A DNA stretch of 64,000 nt from Butyricimonas synergistica DSM 23225. GTDB lineage: Bacteria; Bacteroidota; Bacteroidia; Bacteroidales; Marinifilaceae. Every line of letters starts with the position of its first letter. The stretch's first letter is position 1. The notes beneath the pieces were generated by a model. It made no database searches, was not told the DNA's origin, and worked only from the letters and a program-made list of their open reading frames with translations. Below are positions 9,614-19,341 of the stretch, one piece after another. The stretch lies in NCBI RefSeq assembly GCF_000379665.1, contig NZ_KB903360.1, forward strand, positions 436,175 through 500,174. Reading direction: 5' to 3'. A program made the translations under genes and the position numbers.

Positions 9614-11119
9614 TTATCTCGGGCTTGCCAACTTATTTTGTATCAAAGCCCTGTTTTGATTCATCACTACTTCAGGTATAGGCAATGTATAACCGGGATC
9701 CTTTTCCTGTAACACGTACTCAACCGGTCCTTTTCCATCATTCCACACGTGCTTGATAGATGGCATTCCATAACGACGCAAATCAAACCAACGATGAAAC
9801 TCGAAACACAATTCCAATCGGCGTTCCTGCCTGATTTTGTCAACCAGCGCACTTCCTGTTAAACCTGACACTTCTACATCCGGAGCACCGGGAGTAAAAC
9901 GTTTCTCCCGCAAATCGTTCAACGCCTTCAATGCTGTTGTTTCATCTCCATCCATTGCTGCCGCTTCCGCCAAATTCAAATAAGCTTCTGCCAAACGAAA
10001 CGCTTGCGTGAATGCATTATTTTCTAGTAGGATTCCTGTCGAAGAAGAGGTTTTAATTTTACCGTGAGCTAAAAACACGTCCGGGAATCTATACGATTCT
10101 CTAAAAATATACCATTCTTTTCTCAAATCACCCTCCTTGAAACCATCGGTCAACTCCGCCGAAGCGTTAAAAATCTTTCGATAAGTGTACCCCGCTCCAA
10201 CTGTTTCTAATGAATAGTAATTCGTAATATCCCCACCTTGACCAAATAACCATATCACATCGGATGATTCCCTAGTTATAAACGGGTAATAAGTTCTAGT
10301 TCCGGTCGACAATTCCAAGGTATTAAGGTCAATTAAAGCAAAATCCCAATCATCAATTACCTTTTTGGCATATTGGGCGGCTTCCTTCCAATTTTCCATG
10401 TAAAGATACACTCTTGATTTCAGCAATTGTACCATCGGCAAACTCGTACGTAAATCTGCTTTATGCTGCATATCTTTCGGCAAAGAGAGATAAAGCTCTT
10501 CCGCATCTCCTAAATCTTCCAGCACCTGCTTATAAACCTCTTCGACCGTGTTGCGGGCAATATCTTCTTGTTCCACCCCACTGTTCAATTTCAACGGGAT
10601 TCCAAGTGCTTTTGGGTTATGATTATAAGGTTCACCAAAGATATTCACCAAATTGAAAAAATAGAACCCCCTCAATGCGTATGCTTGTGCCTTCACCAGC
10701 GTTTTCTCGTTGTACGTGCCATCGACACCATCCACGTAGTCCAATGCCCCATTTGCCCCCAAAATCAATTTATACTGGGACTCCCACATACCTCTATACA
10801 TCATGCTAACCTTCGCCGCCTCTTCAAACATATTCGGTTGCCACGAATAAATATACCTCACGCTATTCACTTTTGGCTCATTATAACTCGAAACTTCACC
10901 AGATGCCGACGTACAAGTGACATCATCATCCAACAACTGAAGTCCAGCACTTATTACCACCGAAGTTGAGGTCGGGCGGGGATAAGCGCTTCCCAGTAAC
11001 ATCTCATCCAAAGAAGTAACATCTTTTGGAATATACAAGGTATCGGATTTGGGCTCCAAAAAGCTATCACAGCCCATCAATCCAAGAATAACAGTTATTA
11101 ATAATAAATTCTTTTTCAT
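9614..11119 (-). CDS. SusD/RagB-type nutrient-binding outer-membrane lipoprotein, cassette B
   Basis: The surface lipoprotein that caps the SusC barrel and captures substrate, about 501 aa. The chosen start (11119, MKKNLLLITVILGLMGC) gives a proper lipoprotein signal; an in-frame ATG directly after the susC stop (11131) would add four residues. SusD hallmarks are visible: AYALRGFYFFNLVNIFGEPY in the N-terminal TPR part, RLAEAYLNLAEAAA, and the C-terminal RRLELCFEFHRWFDLRRYGM. It lies 12 bp after susC, so the two are translated from one message. Confidence 0.94.
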   Translation of the reverse strand: MKKNLLLITVILGLMGCDSFLEPKSDTLYIPKDVTSLDEMLLGSAYPRPTSTSVVISAGLQLLDDDVTCTSASGEVSSYNEPKVNSVRYIYSWQPNMFEEAAKVSMMYRGMWESQYKLILGANGALDYVDGVDGTYNEKTLVKAQAYALRGFYFFNLVNIFGEPYNHNPKALGIPLKLNSGVEQEDIARNTVEEVYKQVLEDLGDAEELYLSLPKDMQHKADLRTSLPMVQLLKSRVYLYMENWKEAAQYAKKVIDDWDFALIDLNTLELSTGTRTYYPFITRESSDVIWLFGQGGDITNYYSLETVGAGYTYRKIFNASAELTDGFKEGDLRKEWYIFRESYRFPDVFLAHGKIKTSSSTGILLENNAFTQAFRLAEAYLNLAEAAAMDGDETTALKALNDLREKRFTPGAPDVEVSGLTGSALVDKIRQERRLELCFEFHRWFDLRRYGMPSIKHVWNDGKGPVEYVLQEKDPGYTLPIPEVVMNQNRALIQNKLASPR

Positions 11120-11131
11120 CTGTTCATACAT

Positions 11132-14100
11132 TTAAAATCCTATATTGATACCCAAAGAATAGGTCTGTGGAATCACGCTTTGTGTCGACAATTCCGGATC
11201 AAAACCGTCAAAACGCTTACTGGCGATCACGAACACGTTATTCACCGTGGCACTCAAGGCAAGTGTTTTGATTCCCACCTGTTTGCACAAATCCAATGGC
11301 ATATTCCAAGTCAGGTTAATTCCACGACACCGCAGGAAAGAAGCATCCACGACCAAAACATCCGAATTTGCCCAAAACCAATACCAGTTTGTCGAATAAT
11401 TATCCGGAGCTGTTATTCTCGGATCTGAAATTCCGCGAGTCAATGCCGGAATATTAGTTTTCAATTCATCTCCCGGCCGCTTCCAACGTTTCAATAAATC
11501 CCGGCTAAGATTTTGGTAAGAGTCAGGTACTTTTCCGGACATAAAAGAACTATACGGGCTCGGAAGACGCTTTTTGCCTCCCAGCAAAAGAGCAAAATCC
11601 GTATTCAATGTAAACCCTTTATAACGTATTCCGAGATTCAAACCTCCCGTGAAGTAAGGATCTTTCTGTCCCGACCAAACCATAAATTTTGTCGGGTCCA
11701 TATTAGCATCCCGTTCCTCCTCTGGTACATCAAAATAATTAAATAGCGGGCGACCATCCTCCGGGCTTAACCCCTTAAACGAGAACGACCAAAAACTTTC
11801 CACGGGATACCCTTCCTTTTGTAACCTATCGGTAAATGCGGTAACCAGCTCTGTTGATTTGGGATTTTTCACCGTTGACTTTGCCTTATTCCAATTTTTA
11901 GATGAATTCAAACTGACACTTATAGCAAAATCTTTTGTCCGGACAGGAGTAAAAGCAACAGTAAACTCCATCCCCTTATTATCAATCATTCCCCCATTGA
12001 GATCTAATGAAGTTTTCCCGTATTCATAAGCCACATCCTGACTCACGATAGCATTTGACGAACGAGTATAATACTCTGCGGTTACATTAAAAATCTTGAA
12101 AAGTTCCAGATCAACGCCAAGATTCCACGAGGTCGTACGTTCCCAGGACAGATGGGGATTAGGAATGTCGTTAATAGACGAATAATATTGGTTATAAACG
12201 GCATCGACACCCTCCATCTTTAAAATCAAATCCATGGATTTATTCGAAAGAGCGTTCCCTTGAATACCGTAAGTCACACGAAAAGCCAAATTATTGATCC
12301 AATTGCTCGTTGACTCCATAAAAGACTCCTCGGTAACCCGCCATAACAAACCGAATGAATAAGTTGGGTCCAAACGTTTCTTTACATCTTGACCAAATCG
12401 GTTTGATATGTCATTACGAATATTGGCATTCAACACGTAGCGGTTTTTGTAAGAATAAGCCAACGTCCCAAACCACGAAAAATAATTATCCGTTTGGTCA
12501 CTCTTACCCCAAGAAGGACGAAGTGTATTATATATATCTTCCAATGGTCCCAATGGCTTCGGGGTAGAATAAGGAGCATTAATCGGCACCAATTTATCCG
12601 CATCCGTGGGACGAGCCAATTTATAGCCTCGTTCAGGCATATATCCCCATACCATATTCTCAATTGTCATATTACGATTAGAACGCACTTCCATCCCCAA
12701 CATCACATTTATGCGATGATCCGTATTAAACGTCTTCGTGTATAATAATTTATTCTGCACGTTATAAGAAGCTTGCGTGATCTCGTTCGTGTACAAAGAA
12801 CCGCCATAAGGCAGCATGGCAGCTTTAAATTCCGGATCCCCCGTACTTTTACTTCCATAATCATATCCTCTATAATTTTTAGCGATATAATATGTACGCT
12901 CCAACGCCTCAACTTCATTACTCTTGGTATAGCGGCTATATCCACCGGTAAACTGGTAAGTCAGACCACTAATAATCTCCCACTTGAAATCAACAGACGA
13001 AGCTATCGTAAAATTACGTACTTCAGAGCCACTGTTATCTCGTTCGTTAATAATATTATATCCTAGCGATTCCACGTTTCCGTTATAAGTGTAAGTTGTC
13101 CGGTTTTGGTAAAACAAAAGATCCCCACGCCCGTCATAAGCCGGAATTGCACGGCTAGTGGAAAGAGCATAATCCATGGGATTTACGCCAGGACCAAAAC
13201 CGTTCGTGATCATCGACGTTCCGTTTGCGGTAACATCCAAAGTAATATTTTTCCGTAATTTCGTATTGAAAGCAATTCTCCCGGTATACATTTCTTTGTC
13301 ATTACCAATCTCCTGACCGTTCTCTTTCGAATACCCAATAGACGCATTATAAGTAAACTTTTCAGACCCTCCAGAAACACTGACACTATGTTTATGGCTG
13401 AAAGCATTCCGGGTAAGCAATTTCAACCAATTCGTATTCACGCTTTCCAGCTCCTTTTTACGCTTCAGAAAATCCGCTTCCGTAATATCTCTCTCGAGAA
13501 ACATCCGGTATAGTCCCTCGTAAACATTCATCTGTTTTATAGGCCTATACGTATAATAAGAACCTTCCTCTATCGTTTCGTCAGTAAACGCCACCCGTTC
13601 CTGGGAATTCATCAAATTGAAACGATCATACGTGGGGCGTGTTGTAAACGAAAAATTTCCCGTGTAATTTACGGTCATCCGATCAACTTTTCCCCGTTTC
13701 GTGGTAATTACAATCACCCCATTGGAAGCCTTCGACCCATAAATCGCCGTGGCAGACGCATCTTTCAACACCGTGATCGTTTCAACATCCTGCGGATTCA
13801 ACCAAGCAATCTGGTTCCCGATAATCGTGGACAAATCCTGCGTCATCACAGCCGTCGCATTCAACGTGATCGGATCTGACTGAATAATACCATCTACCAC
13901 CCACAAGGGATCGGTATTCCCCAACAGAGTAGAGGCGCCTCGAATCTGAATTTTGGGACTCGTTCCCACGCGGCTGCTCGTGTTCATCACGATCATTCCT
14001 GCCATACGTCCCTGCAACATTTGATCCAGAGAATTATAATTCGGCATCATAATATCATCTCCCTTCATGGTATTATAAGACCCTACCATATCCCGGCGAT

Positions 14101-14758
14101 TGATATTTTGATAACCGGTAACCACAACTTCTTCCATCGTGTTCAACTCCTCCTTCATCACCACGTTGATGGTGTCTTTCCCCTGATACTTCACCTCTAC
14201 GGTTTCCATCCCGACAAAAGAGAAGACCAAAGAGAATTGTTCCAGATTAGGGATCTGAAGACGATACTTCCCGTCCTTATCCGTGGCGGTGCCTACCGTC
14301 AAGCCCTTCACCATCACTGTAACTCCCGGTAGCGGGGCTTTCTTCTCGTCGGTCACCAAACCGAAGATCTTCACGCTTTTCTGTTGGGCTACCGCAGTTC
14401 TTTTCACTAGCATCACCACATCCTTGTCATACTTGAAAGTAAGAGAAGAACCAGCAAGTACATCCGCCAAGACCTCTTTCACTTTCTTATTCTCGACATC
14501 CACGTCGACCGTGGAAATCTCTTGCATCTGTTCCGCATTGTACAAGAAACGCAACCCCGTCTGCTTATGAATAGCATCGAACAACTCGTACAAGCTAACT
14601 TTTGTTAATTTTAACGTCACATTCTGTTCCTGCCCCAAGCCTTCCGCAACAGCAGAGAACACGAAAAACACGATCAAAAAGACAGTTAATTTCATAATTT
14701 TCCAAATTTTTTCGCGCACTCGACCCAAAAAGAGGCACGACATTCTCTTTTTTTTCAT
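11132..14758 (-). CDS. SusC/RagA-type TonB-dependent transporter with STN domain, cassette B
   Basis: An outer-membrane transporter of 1208 aa. Order of parts: signal segment, STN domain (SLYELFDAIHKQTGLRFLYN, about 55-110), carboxypeptidase-regulatory-like domain (GLVTDEKKAPLPGVTVMVKG), plug (LWVVDGIIQ, ATAIYGSKASNGVIVITTKR) and barrel ending SLGINIGF. The start at 14758 (MKKKRMSC) matches the start position of the other four susC genes; a longer frame reaches 14800. The plug-proximal sequence GYQNINRRDMVGS is shared almost exactly with cassettes C and D, marking B, C and D as close paralogues. STN plus adjacent fecR and sigma genes implies substrate-triggered autoregulation. Confidence 0.95.
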   Translation of the reverse strand: MKKKRMSCLFLGRVREKIWKIMKLTVFLIVFFVFSAVAEGLGQEQNVTLKLTKVSLYELFDAIHKQTGLRFLYNAEQMQEISTVDVDVENKKVKEVLADVLAGSSLTFKYDKDVVMLVKRTAVAQQKSVKIFGLVTDEKKAPLPGVTVMVKGLTVGTATDKDGKYRLQIPNLEQFSLVFSFVGMETVEVKYQGKDTINVVMKEELNTMEEVVVTGYQNINRRDMVGSYNTMKGDDIMMPNYNSLDQMLQGRMAGMIVMNTSSRVGTSPKIQIRGASTLLGNTDPLWVVDGIIQSDPITLNATAVMTQDLSTIIGNQIAWLNPQDVETITVLKDASATAIYGSKASNGVIVITTKRGKVDRMTVNYTGNFSFTTRPTYDRFNLMNSQERVAFTDETIEEGSYYTYRPIKQMNVYEGLYRMFLERDITEADFLKRKKELESVNTNWLKLLTRNAFSHKHSVSVSGGSEKFTYNASIGYSKENGQEIGNDKEMYTGRIAFNTKLRKNITLDVTANGTSMITNGFGPGVNPMDYALSTSRAIPAYDGRGDLLFYQNRTTYTYNGNVESLGYNIINERDNSGSEVRNFTIASSVDFKWEIISGLTYQFTGGYSRYTKSNEVEALERTYYIAKNYRGYDYGSKSTGDPEFKAAMLPYGGSLYTNEITQASYNVQNKLLYTKTFNTDHRINVMLGMEVRSNRNMTIENMVWGYMPERGYKLARPTDADKLVPINAPYSTPKPLGPLEDIYNTLRPSWGKSDQTDNYFSWFGTLAYSYKNRYVLNANIRNDISNRFGQDVKKRLDPTYSFGLLWRVTEESFMESTSNWINNLAFRVTYGIQGNALSNKSMDLILKMEGVDAVYNQYYSSINDIPNPHLSWERTTSWNLGVDLELFKIFNVTAEYYTRSSNAIVSQDVAYEYGKTSLDLNGGMIDNKGMEFTVAFTPVRTKDFAISVSLNSSKNWNKAKSTVKNPKSTELVTAFTDRLQKEGYPVESFWSFSFKGLSPEDGRPLFNYFDVPEEERDANMDPTKFMVWSGQKDPYFTGGLNLGIRYKGFTLNTDFALLLGGKKRLPSPYSSFMSGKVPDSYQNLSRDLLKRWKRPGDELKTNIPALTRGISDPRITAPDNYSTNWYWFWANSDVLVVDASFLRCRGINLTWNMPLDLCKQVGIKTLALSATVNNVFVIASKRFDGFDPELSTQSVIPQTYSLGINIGF

Positions 14759-14769
14759 ACTTTTGTATA

Positions 14770-14862
14770 AGAATTTTTGTGTTAAACATGATAACCGCAT
14801 CCCCCAAGATGTTGTTATCGGATTACTACAATCCGGAGAGTCGCCACAACTCTCCGTTTTTT
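14770..14862 (+). ncRNA. Putative cis-antisense RNA opposite the susC leader, cassette B (DonS-like)
   Basis: A plus-strand -7 box TACTTTTG (14758-14765) begins on the last base of the susC start codon. Downstream lie a hairpin (GATAAC 14790-14795 with GTTATC 14814-14819, inner GATG/CATC pairing) and a terminator, giving an RNA of about 93 nt complementary to the susC leader. It shares the string TTAAACATG with the cassette C RNA. Function as a DonS-like repressor is inferred. Confidence 0.62.
14834..14862 (+). terminator. Intrinsic terminator of the cassette B antisense RNA
   Basis: The stem CGGAGAGT (14834-14841) with ACTCTCCG (14849-14856) is followed by six T on the plus strand (14857-14862), touching the fecR stop codon. 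The minus strand has no T-run after this stem. Confidence 0.75.
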
Positions 14863-16030
14863 ATTTACCACTAACTACTACAGTTCTATCTTTCACGCTG
14901 AAACGTACATCCGAGGTATTCTCCAGGAAGAACAACAACTCCTGAATATCGGCATACCGCTGCATATTCCCGAAGAAGCGCAAGTCCTTGAGCGATTCAT
15001 TCTGGAAGAACACGTTCACGTCATACCAACGTGCTGCCTTTTCCATGATCGACTCCAACCGCTCGTTCACGAACACCACATCCTGATTCTTCCAGGCGAT
15101 ATAAGGATACACGTCAACATTATTCACTTCCGTTTTCCCGGTCACCTCATTCGCCACTCCCAGTTGACTCGGTTTCAACCGCACTTCCTCCGCGGTACGA
15201 TTCGCCTTAAAACCGACCGAACCTTTCACCAGTACCGCCTGAATCTCGTTGTTCTTGTAAGTATTCAAGTTAAACTCCGTGCCGTACACTTTCAGCTGAT
15301 ACTCCCCGGAACGTACCAGAAAAGGCTTTTCCGTGTCTTTCTTCACGCTAAAATAAGCCTCCCCCTTCAAGCGTACTTCCCGCTTGTCGGAAGTAAACTT
15401 CACCGGGTACTCTAACTCCGAATCAGCATTCAACCACACTTCCGTGCCGTCTGCCAACGTCACGAAAAACTCTCCCCCTCTTGGCACGATAATCTTGTTA
15501 TATATCACTTGATTTGCTACTCCCGCTTGTTCCGTATTGTACTCGATTCCCTTACCATCTTTCATCTTCACGACGGAACCATCCTGTTCCAAGATCGAGT
15601 CTTCATTGTCCGTCAAATCAATAACTTTACCGGAAGAAAGCACGAGCCTCGCTTGCGGGAATCCATGACGGATCACCTCATTGCGGGCGATCGACTTTTT
15701 TTCGGGCAAAGGTTTATTGACCAAATACATCCCGCCTATCGCCACAAGGATGGCTATCGAAGCCGCCACACCATACCACACCCGACGCACTTTTATCCTG
15801 CTTATTCGACGTGACACCAACTTCTTCCCTGTCATCGCATCCACCAATTGCTCCTTCCGTGCCCATCGGATGTGCAAGCAGTCCTTCACCAAACGCTCGA
15901 ACTCCTCCCTGTTCGCGGGATCAGCATCCAGCCACCGCTCGACAGCAGCACCCTGCACGTCATCCAACTCCCCGTTGAAATAATCCAGCAGTAGTGTTTC
16001 CTTTTCCTGACCCATTAAATCTTTTTCCAT
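14861..16030 (-). CDS. FecR-like anti-sigma factor, cassette B
   Basis: Anti-sigma factor of 389 aa with a cytoplasmic sigma-binding N-terminus, one transmembrane helix (VWYGVAASIAILVAIGGMYL, about 84-103), a periplasmic FecR domain (VPRGGEFFVTLADGTEVWLN) and a C-terminal DUF4974 domain (ARWYDVNVFFQNESLKDLRF). It should hold the adjacent sigma factor until the STN domain of its SusC partner signals substrate. It follows the sigma gene by 138 bp and precedes susC by 102 bp; that second gap is where the antisense RNA is encoded. Confidence 0.93.
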   Translation of the reverse strand: MEKDLMGQEKETLLLDYFNGELDDVQGAAVERWLDADPANREEFERLVKDCLHIRWARKEQLVDAMTGKKLVSRRISRIKVRRVWYGVAASIAILVAIGGMYLVNKPLPEKKSIARNEVIRHGFPQARLVLSSGKVIDLTDNEDSILEQDGSVVKMKDGKGIEYNTEQAGVANQVIYNKIIVPRGGEFFVTLADGTEVWLNADSELEYPVKFTSDKREVRLKGEAYFSVKKDTEKPFLVRSGEYQLKVYGTEFNLNTYKNNEIQAVLVKGSVGFKANRTAEEVRLKPSQLGVANEVTGKTEVNNVDVYPYIAWKNQDVVFVNERLESIMEKAARWYDVNVFFQNESLKDLRFFGNMQRYADIQELLFFLENTSDVRFSVKDRTVVVSGK

Positions 16031-16168
16031 AGTTCAACTTGTTTTCATGCATAATACCGGAAAACTTCAAAAAGGTCTAATGGATTTACAATTTTTTTTC
16101 AAATTATTTTTTATCGCCACACCAAAGCCTTACTTTTGCAAGCGGGTATTTCTACCCTATCAATAACA

Positions 16169-16750
16169 CTATTCCCGACGACAATAGAAAAACAAAAAGC
16201 CCGAGAACAGCTCTTTATCCAACCGCTCTCTTAGCTTCTTCACGGAGTTACCCAGCAACGTTTTCACAGTGGAAACGGAGATCCCGTACCGCTCCGCCAC
16301 TTCGCGATATTTCAAGCCTTCCAGAAAAACGCAATTCATTATTTCCCGGCTCCGCTCCGGCAATAATGCCATTTCTTCCAACACTCTCGACACGATCTGA
16401 TCATGCCGTTCATTATACTCCTCGAAAGCCAAATTCACGTGATCCAACTCCAAAGCATTCCGAAAAACATCCCGTTTTTCTATCCGCTTGAAACAACGGT
16501 TACGCACAGACACGTAAAGAAAAGAAGCCAACGTCTCCGGCTTGAATTTCAGGTAAACCTTATCTTTCCAAATAGAAACGAATAAATCCTGCACCACGTC
16601 CTCCGCCAAATTCAAATCCCGTAAAAAGGTATCAGCCCAAACAACCAAAGGCTTATAGTATACATCAAATAGCATATCCATCCCCTTCTGGCTTTTGGAA
16701 CACAACACGATACATATTTCCTGATCCTTATTTTTCCCGGAATTATCCAC
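16169..16750 (-). CDS. ECF RNA polymerase sigma factor, cassette B
   Basis: Sigma-70 family ECF factor of 193 aa. Region 2 reads NLAEDVVQDLFVSIW and region 4 LKYREVAERYGISVSTVKTL, followed by LGNSVKKLRERL. It is a near relative of the cassette A factor and should drive the cassette B operon (susC to metalloprotease). A -7 promoter box lies about 50 bp upstream, just beyond the terminator of the cassette C operon, so the gene appears to have its own promoter. Confidence 0.93.
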   Translation of the reverse strand: MDNSGKNKDQEICIVLCSKSQKGMDMLFDVYYKPLVVWADTFLRDLNLAEDVVQDLFVSIWKDKVYLKFKPETLASFLYVSVRNRCFKRIEKRDVFRNALELDHVNLAFEEYNERHDQIVSRVLEEMALLPERSREIMNCVFLEGLKYREVAERYGISVSTVKTLLGNSVKKLRERLDKELFSGFLFFYCRRE

Positions 16751-16800
16751 TCGCTTTATTTCTAATAATTAACAACTCTCTCATCTCAAATCCATATTTA

Positions 16801-16808
16801 CAAAATTA
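16801..16808 (-). promoter_or_regulatory. Bacteroidota -7 promoter box for sigma gene B
   Basis: The minus strand reads TAATTTTG, matching TAnnTTTG, 50 bp before the sigma gene start. No convincing -33 element was recognised. Confidence 0.5.
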
Positions 16809-16828
16809 GGAGAAATTATCATACCACC

Positions 16829-16874
16829 AAAAAAGGAATGCTTAAAAATCCGTTCAGGGACTTTTAAGCATTCC
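16829..16874 (-). terminator. Intrinsic terminator after the cassette C operon
   Basis: A perfect 13-bp stem, GGAATGCTTAAAA (16835-16847) with TTTTAAGCATTCC (16862-16874), is followed on the minus strand by six T (16834-16829). It sits 54 bp after the last gene of cassette C. Confidence 0.82.
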
Positions 16875-16927
16875 AAAAGAAGTGAAGCGCTTACTTCTCA
16901 ATATAGATTCTAAGCTGTCACGAGTGC

Positions 16928-18196
16928 TTATTTCAACAATTGCTCTTGTATAATCTTCTCGTACTTTGCAGGCTCTGCCCCGATTTCGATAATAGGCTTG
17001 CCATTCACGGGTAAAAAGAACAAGGTAGGCAACGCATTTATTTTGAATTTATTGCACAATTCTTTTTCCTTATCAGCATTTACCTTCAGGAATATCACCT
17101 GATCCTTGTATTTTTCCGCCAATTGCTCCATCACGGGCAACAATCTCATGCAAGGACCACACCACGAAGCCCAAAAATCAATCACAACCGGCTTGTCACC
17201 CTTGTACGTGAACTCGGTCCCGTTCTTATAATCATGGATATTCTCCCGGAAATAGATTCCCGTGATCTCGTTTAATTTCCCGGGTTCTATCACGATTTTT
17301 TTCTCCGCTACCTCATCCTTCACTTCCACCAAGTCAAAAGGCTGGAAATAAATTGTTTGTCGAGAAAAATCCAACGAAAGAATCCCGTATTCCAATATAC
17401 CGGCTCCTACCACGGAACGCACGAGAGAACCATTCACGGGAATCACCGTTCCTTGAAAAGATTCCCGTACAAAATCACATTGTGACGCCACCTTTGTCTG
17501 GCTGGACACCGGAGTATTGCCATACCCGTTATACACCGATACCGCATTCCCGGGCTCTCCTTTCCAACGGGTAAAATCAGCCTCGTTCAATTCCACCAAT
17601 CCCGGGGTCCAGGTATCCAGTATACAAGAAAAAGCCATGCCGTCTATTATTACCGGGCATTCCATCCCGACTCCTTGCAATAACTTGGCATTCGCACGAT
17701 GATCCAATTTCATGTAAGCTGGACGATAAGGCAGTGACATCGTAATCTTTTTCCTGCGGGAATCGATGGTTAAAACGACACCCCGGAAAAGAGCTCCCCC
17801 CATGATACCGGCAACACCCAATTCCCGCAGATAAGGCTCATCTTCCAGCACAAAAGCTCCAAGTTCGTTAGCGAAAGCGCTATTCCCGAAAGAAACCGAA
17901 TTAATCGACACCACTTTAGACGTCGGTATTTTTTTGAATTGGAATGTATCGTACGGAAGTTTTCCTTTGCTATCCGGGTCAACATTCAACTTCTCCACGT
18001 ACTCCGGCAAAATAGCCGTCTGTCCCGCCAGATCTAACACGAAATCGGCATCCACGCCGTTCACGACACACGTTATAATGATTTTCCCGTCTACTACCCG
18101 GTAATCTCTCACCTCGGAAACATTATTCTTCGTCTGCGCCCATGACATCAAGGGCAGCAGCGCTACAAAAAGCCATACAAATAATTTACTTTTCAT
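16928..18196 (-). CDS. Aspartyl-protease-like / thioredoxin fusion protein, cassette C
   Basis: An exported protein of 422 aa, last gene of cassette C. A signal peptide (LFVWLFVALLPLMSWA) justifies the start at 18196; a longer frame to 18310 overlaps the previous gene. Residues about 30-290 follow the double-domain aspartyl protease fold of the neighbour, but the catalytic motifs are lost: FVLDLAG at Asp55 where DTGA is expected, and ILDTWT at Asp194 where DTG is expected. The C-terminal third is a thioredoxin domain with an intact active site WASWCGPC (Cys346, Cys349) and the cis-Pro strand INALPTLFF. It should act in the periplasm as a thiol-disulfide oxidoreductase, with the protease-like part perhaps binding peptide. 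Confidence 0.85.
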   Translation of the reverse strand: MKSKLFVWLFVALLPLMSWAQTKNNVSEVRDYRVVDGKIIITCVVNGVDADFVLDLAGQTAILPEYVEKLNVDPDSKGKLPYDTFQFKKIPTSKVVSINSVSFGNSAFANELGAFVLEDEPYLRELGVAGIMGGALFRGVVLTIDSRRKKITMSLPYRPAYMKLDHRANAKLLQGVGMECPVIIDGMAFSCILDTWTPGLVELNEADFTRWKGEPGNAVSVYNGYGNTPVSSQTKVASQCDFVRESFQGTVIPVNGSLVRSVVGAGILEYGILSLDFSRQTIYFQPFDLVEVKDEVAEKKIVIEPGKLNEITGIYFRENIHDYKNGTEFTYKGDKPVVIDFWASWCGPCMRLLPVMEQLAEKYKDQVIFLKVNADKEKELCNKFKINALPTLFFLPVNGKPIIEIGAEPAKYEKIIQEQLLK

Positions 18197-18210
18197 CTTT
18201 TGTTCTGATT

Positions 18211-19338
18211 TCAATAAACAATCACCTTCTCGCCCTTCCGGGTTAGAACCGTCAATTTTGTTTTCTTCTTCGCCTTCAATTCCGGGATTCCGTTGATGAT
18301 ACTCTCGCAAAAATCGTATTTCCCGATAGGCTTCCCGTTAATCTTAAGCACCTTGTCACCCATCTCCCCCACGTCCTTCATCGCACCCCATACTGCCGCA
18401 ACCACCAGATCGCCGTCCTTCACCTGCAACCTCACGTCATGGGGCTTCTCCGCGAGATCACTCTCCGGCTTGTATGGCTCGAAATAAAAGCGAGCCCGGG
18501 GATAATCTATCGTCACCCTGCCATAATCCAACAATTTTACGCCCAACAACGTGTAAGGCGGTGTAGCCGTTTCGGCTACCACGTTCCTGAATTTAGAGCC
18601 TGCCACGGACAACAAGGGAAAGTTTACCCGCCGGGAAACTCTCTCCGCAGACACTCCCCCCACGCTGATGGCTCCCACGCTACATCCCTCGGACAAAAAT
18701 TCATAAGCGGAACCGGACGACAAAGCCTCGAAATCGGATTCCTTCAATGAAAGGAATCTCGGGCACCCCGTGTCAAACAAGCAAACAATGTTATGCCCGC
18801 TTCCCGCCTGAACCGAAATAATCGGCATTTTCGCTTGCACGAAACGAGTCATTTTCCGAAGCGACACGGTCGATTCTTTCTCCGCCGTAGAGATTGTCAC
18901 GGTCTTTTTCTCCCCGTCGATAACCAAAATCAATTGGGCGAACAAATCGCTCCCGATCAACCCATCAACAGGGAAACAAGCCAAAGGCGACGGTTCCGGC
19001 ATTTTCATTGCCGCCACGCTCTTGAAGCGGAACACATTATCGGGAGTCTCGATACTATCCACCCGCACGAGCGGATAAAATGACTTGCGCCCGTTCGCGT
19101 CTGTCACCTCTAACGAATCCGTTACCGCCAACCCGAACTCCCGGCAAAACTCACCCTTCAAGGTTGTTCGGGATGCCCCCGTGTCGAAAATAAATGAACG
19201 AAGCGTTCCGTTCAGTTTCATCTCCACGACCATCTTACCCCCGATCATCCGGTAAGGCAATTCTGCCTTGTATTGCTGCGCGATCGCCGGGAAAGCGATC
19301 ACGCAAAGCAAACACAAAATGATTATCTTATACCTCAT
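18211..19338 (-). CDS. Aspartyl protease with C-terminal PDZ domain, cassette C
   Basis: An exported retropepsin-like aspartyl protease of 375 aa. Signal peptide IIILCLLCVIAFPAIA. Two catalytic-type motifs are present: IFDTGA (Asp52) and LFDTGC (Asp189), one per lobe. The C-terminal part (about 300-375) is PDZ-like, with GDKVLKINGKPI and a closing TVLTRKGEKVIVY. The gene lies 3 bp after the subtilase-like gene and 14 bp before the degenerate paralogue at 16928, so it is cotranscribed with both. It is the only obviously intact peptidase in cassette C, so it is the best candidate for processing the imported peptide. Confidence 0.86.
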   Translation of the reverse strand: MRYKIIILCLLCVIAFPAIAQQYKAELPYRMIGGKMVVEMKLNGTLRSFIFDTGASRTTLKGEFCREFGLAVTDSLEVTDANGRKSFYPLVRVDSIETPDNVFRFKSVAAMKMPEPSPLACFPVDGLIGSDLFAQLILVIDGEKKTVTISTAEKESTVSLRKMTRFVQAKMPIISVQAGSGHNIVCLFDTGCPRFLSLKESDFEALSSGSAYEFLSEGCSVGAISVGGVSAERVSRRVNFPLLSVAGSKFRNVVAETATPPYTLLGVKLLDYGRVTIDYPRARFYFEPYKPESDLAEKPHDVRLQVKDGDLVVAAVWGAMKDVGEMGDKVLKINGKPIGKYDFCESIINGIPELKAKKKTKLTVLTRKGEKVIVY

Positions 19339-19341
19339 GGT

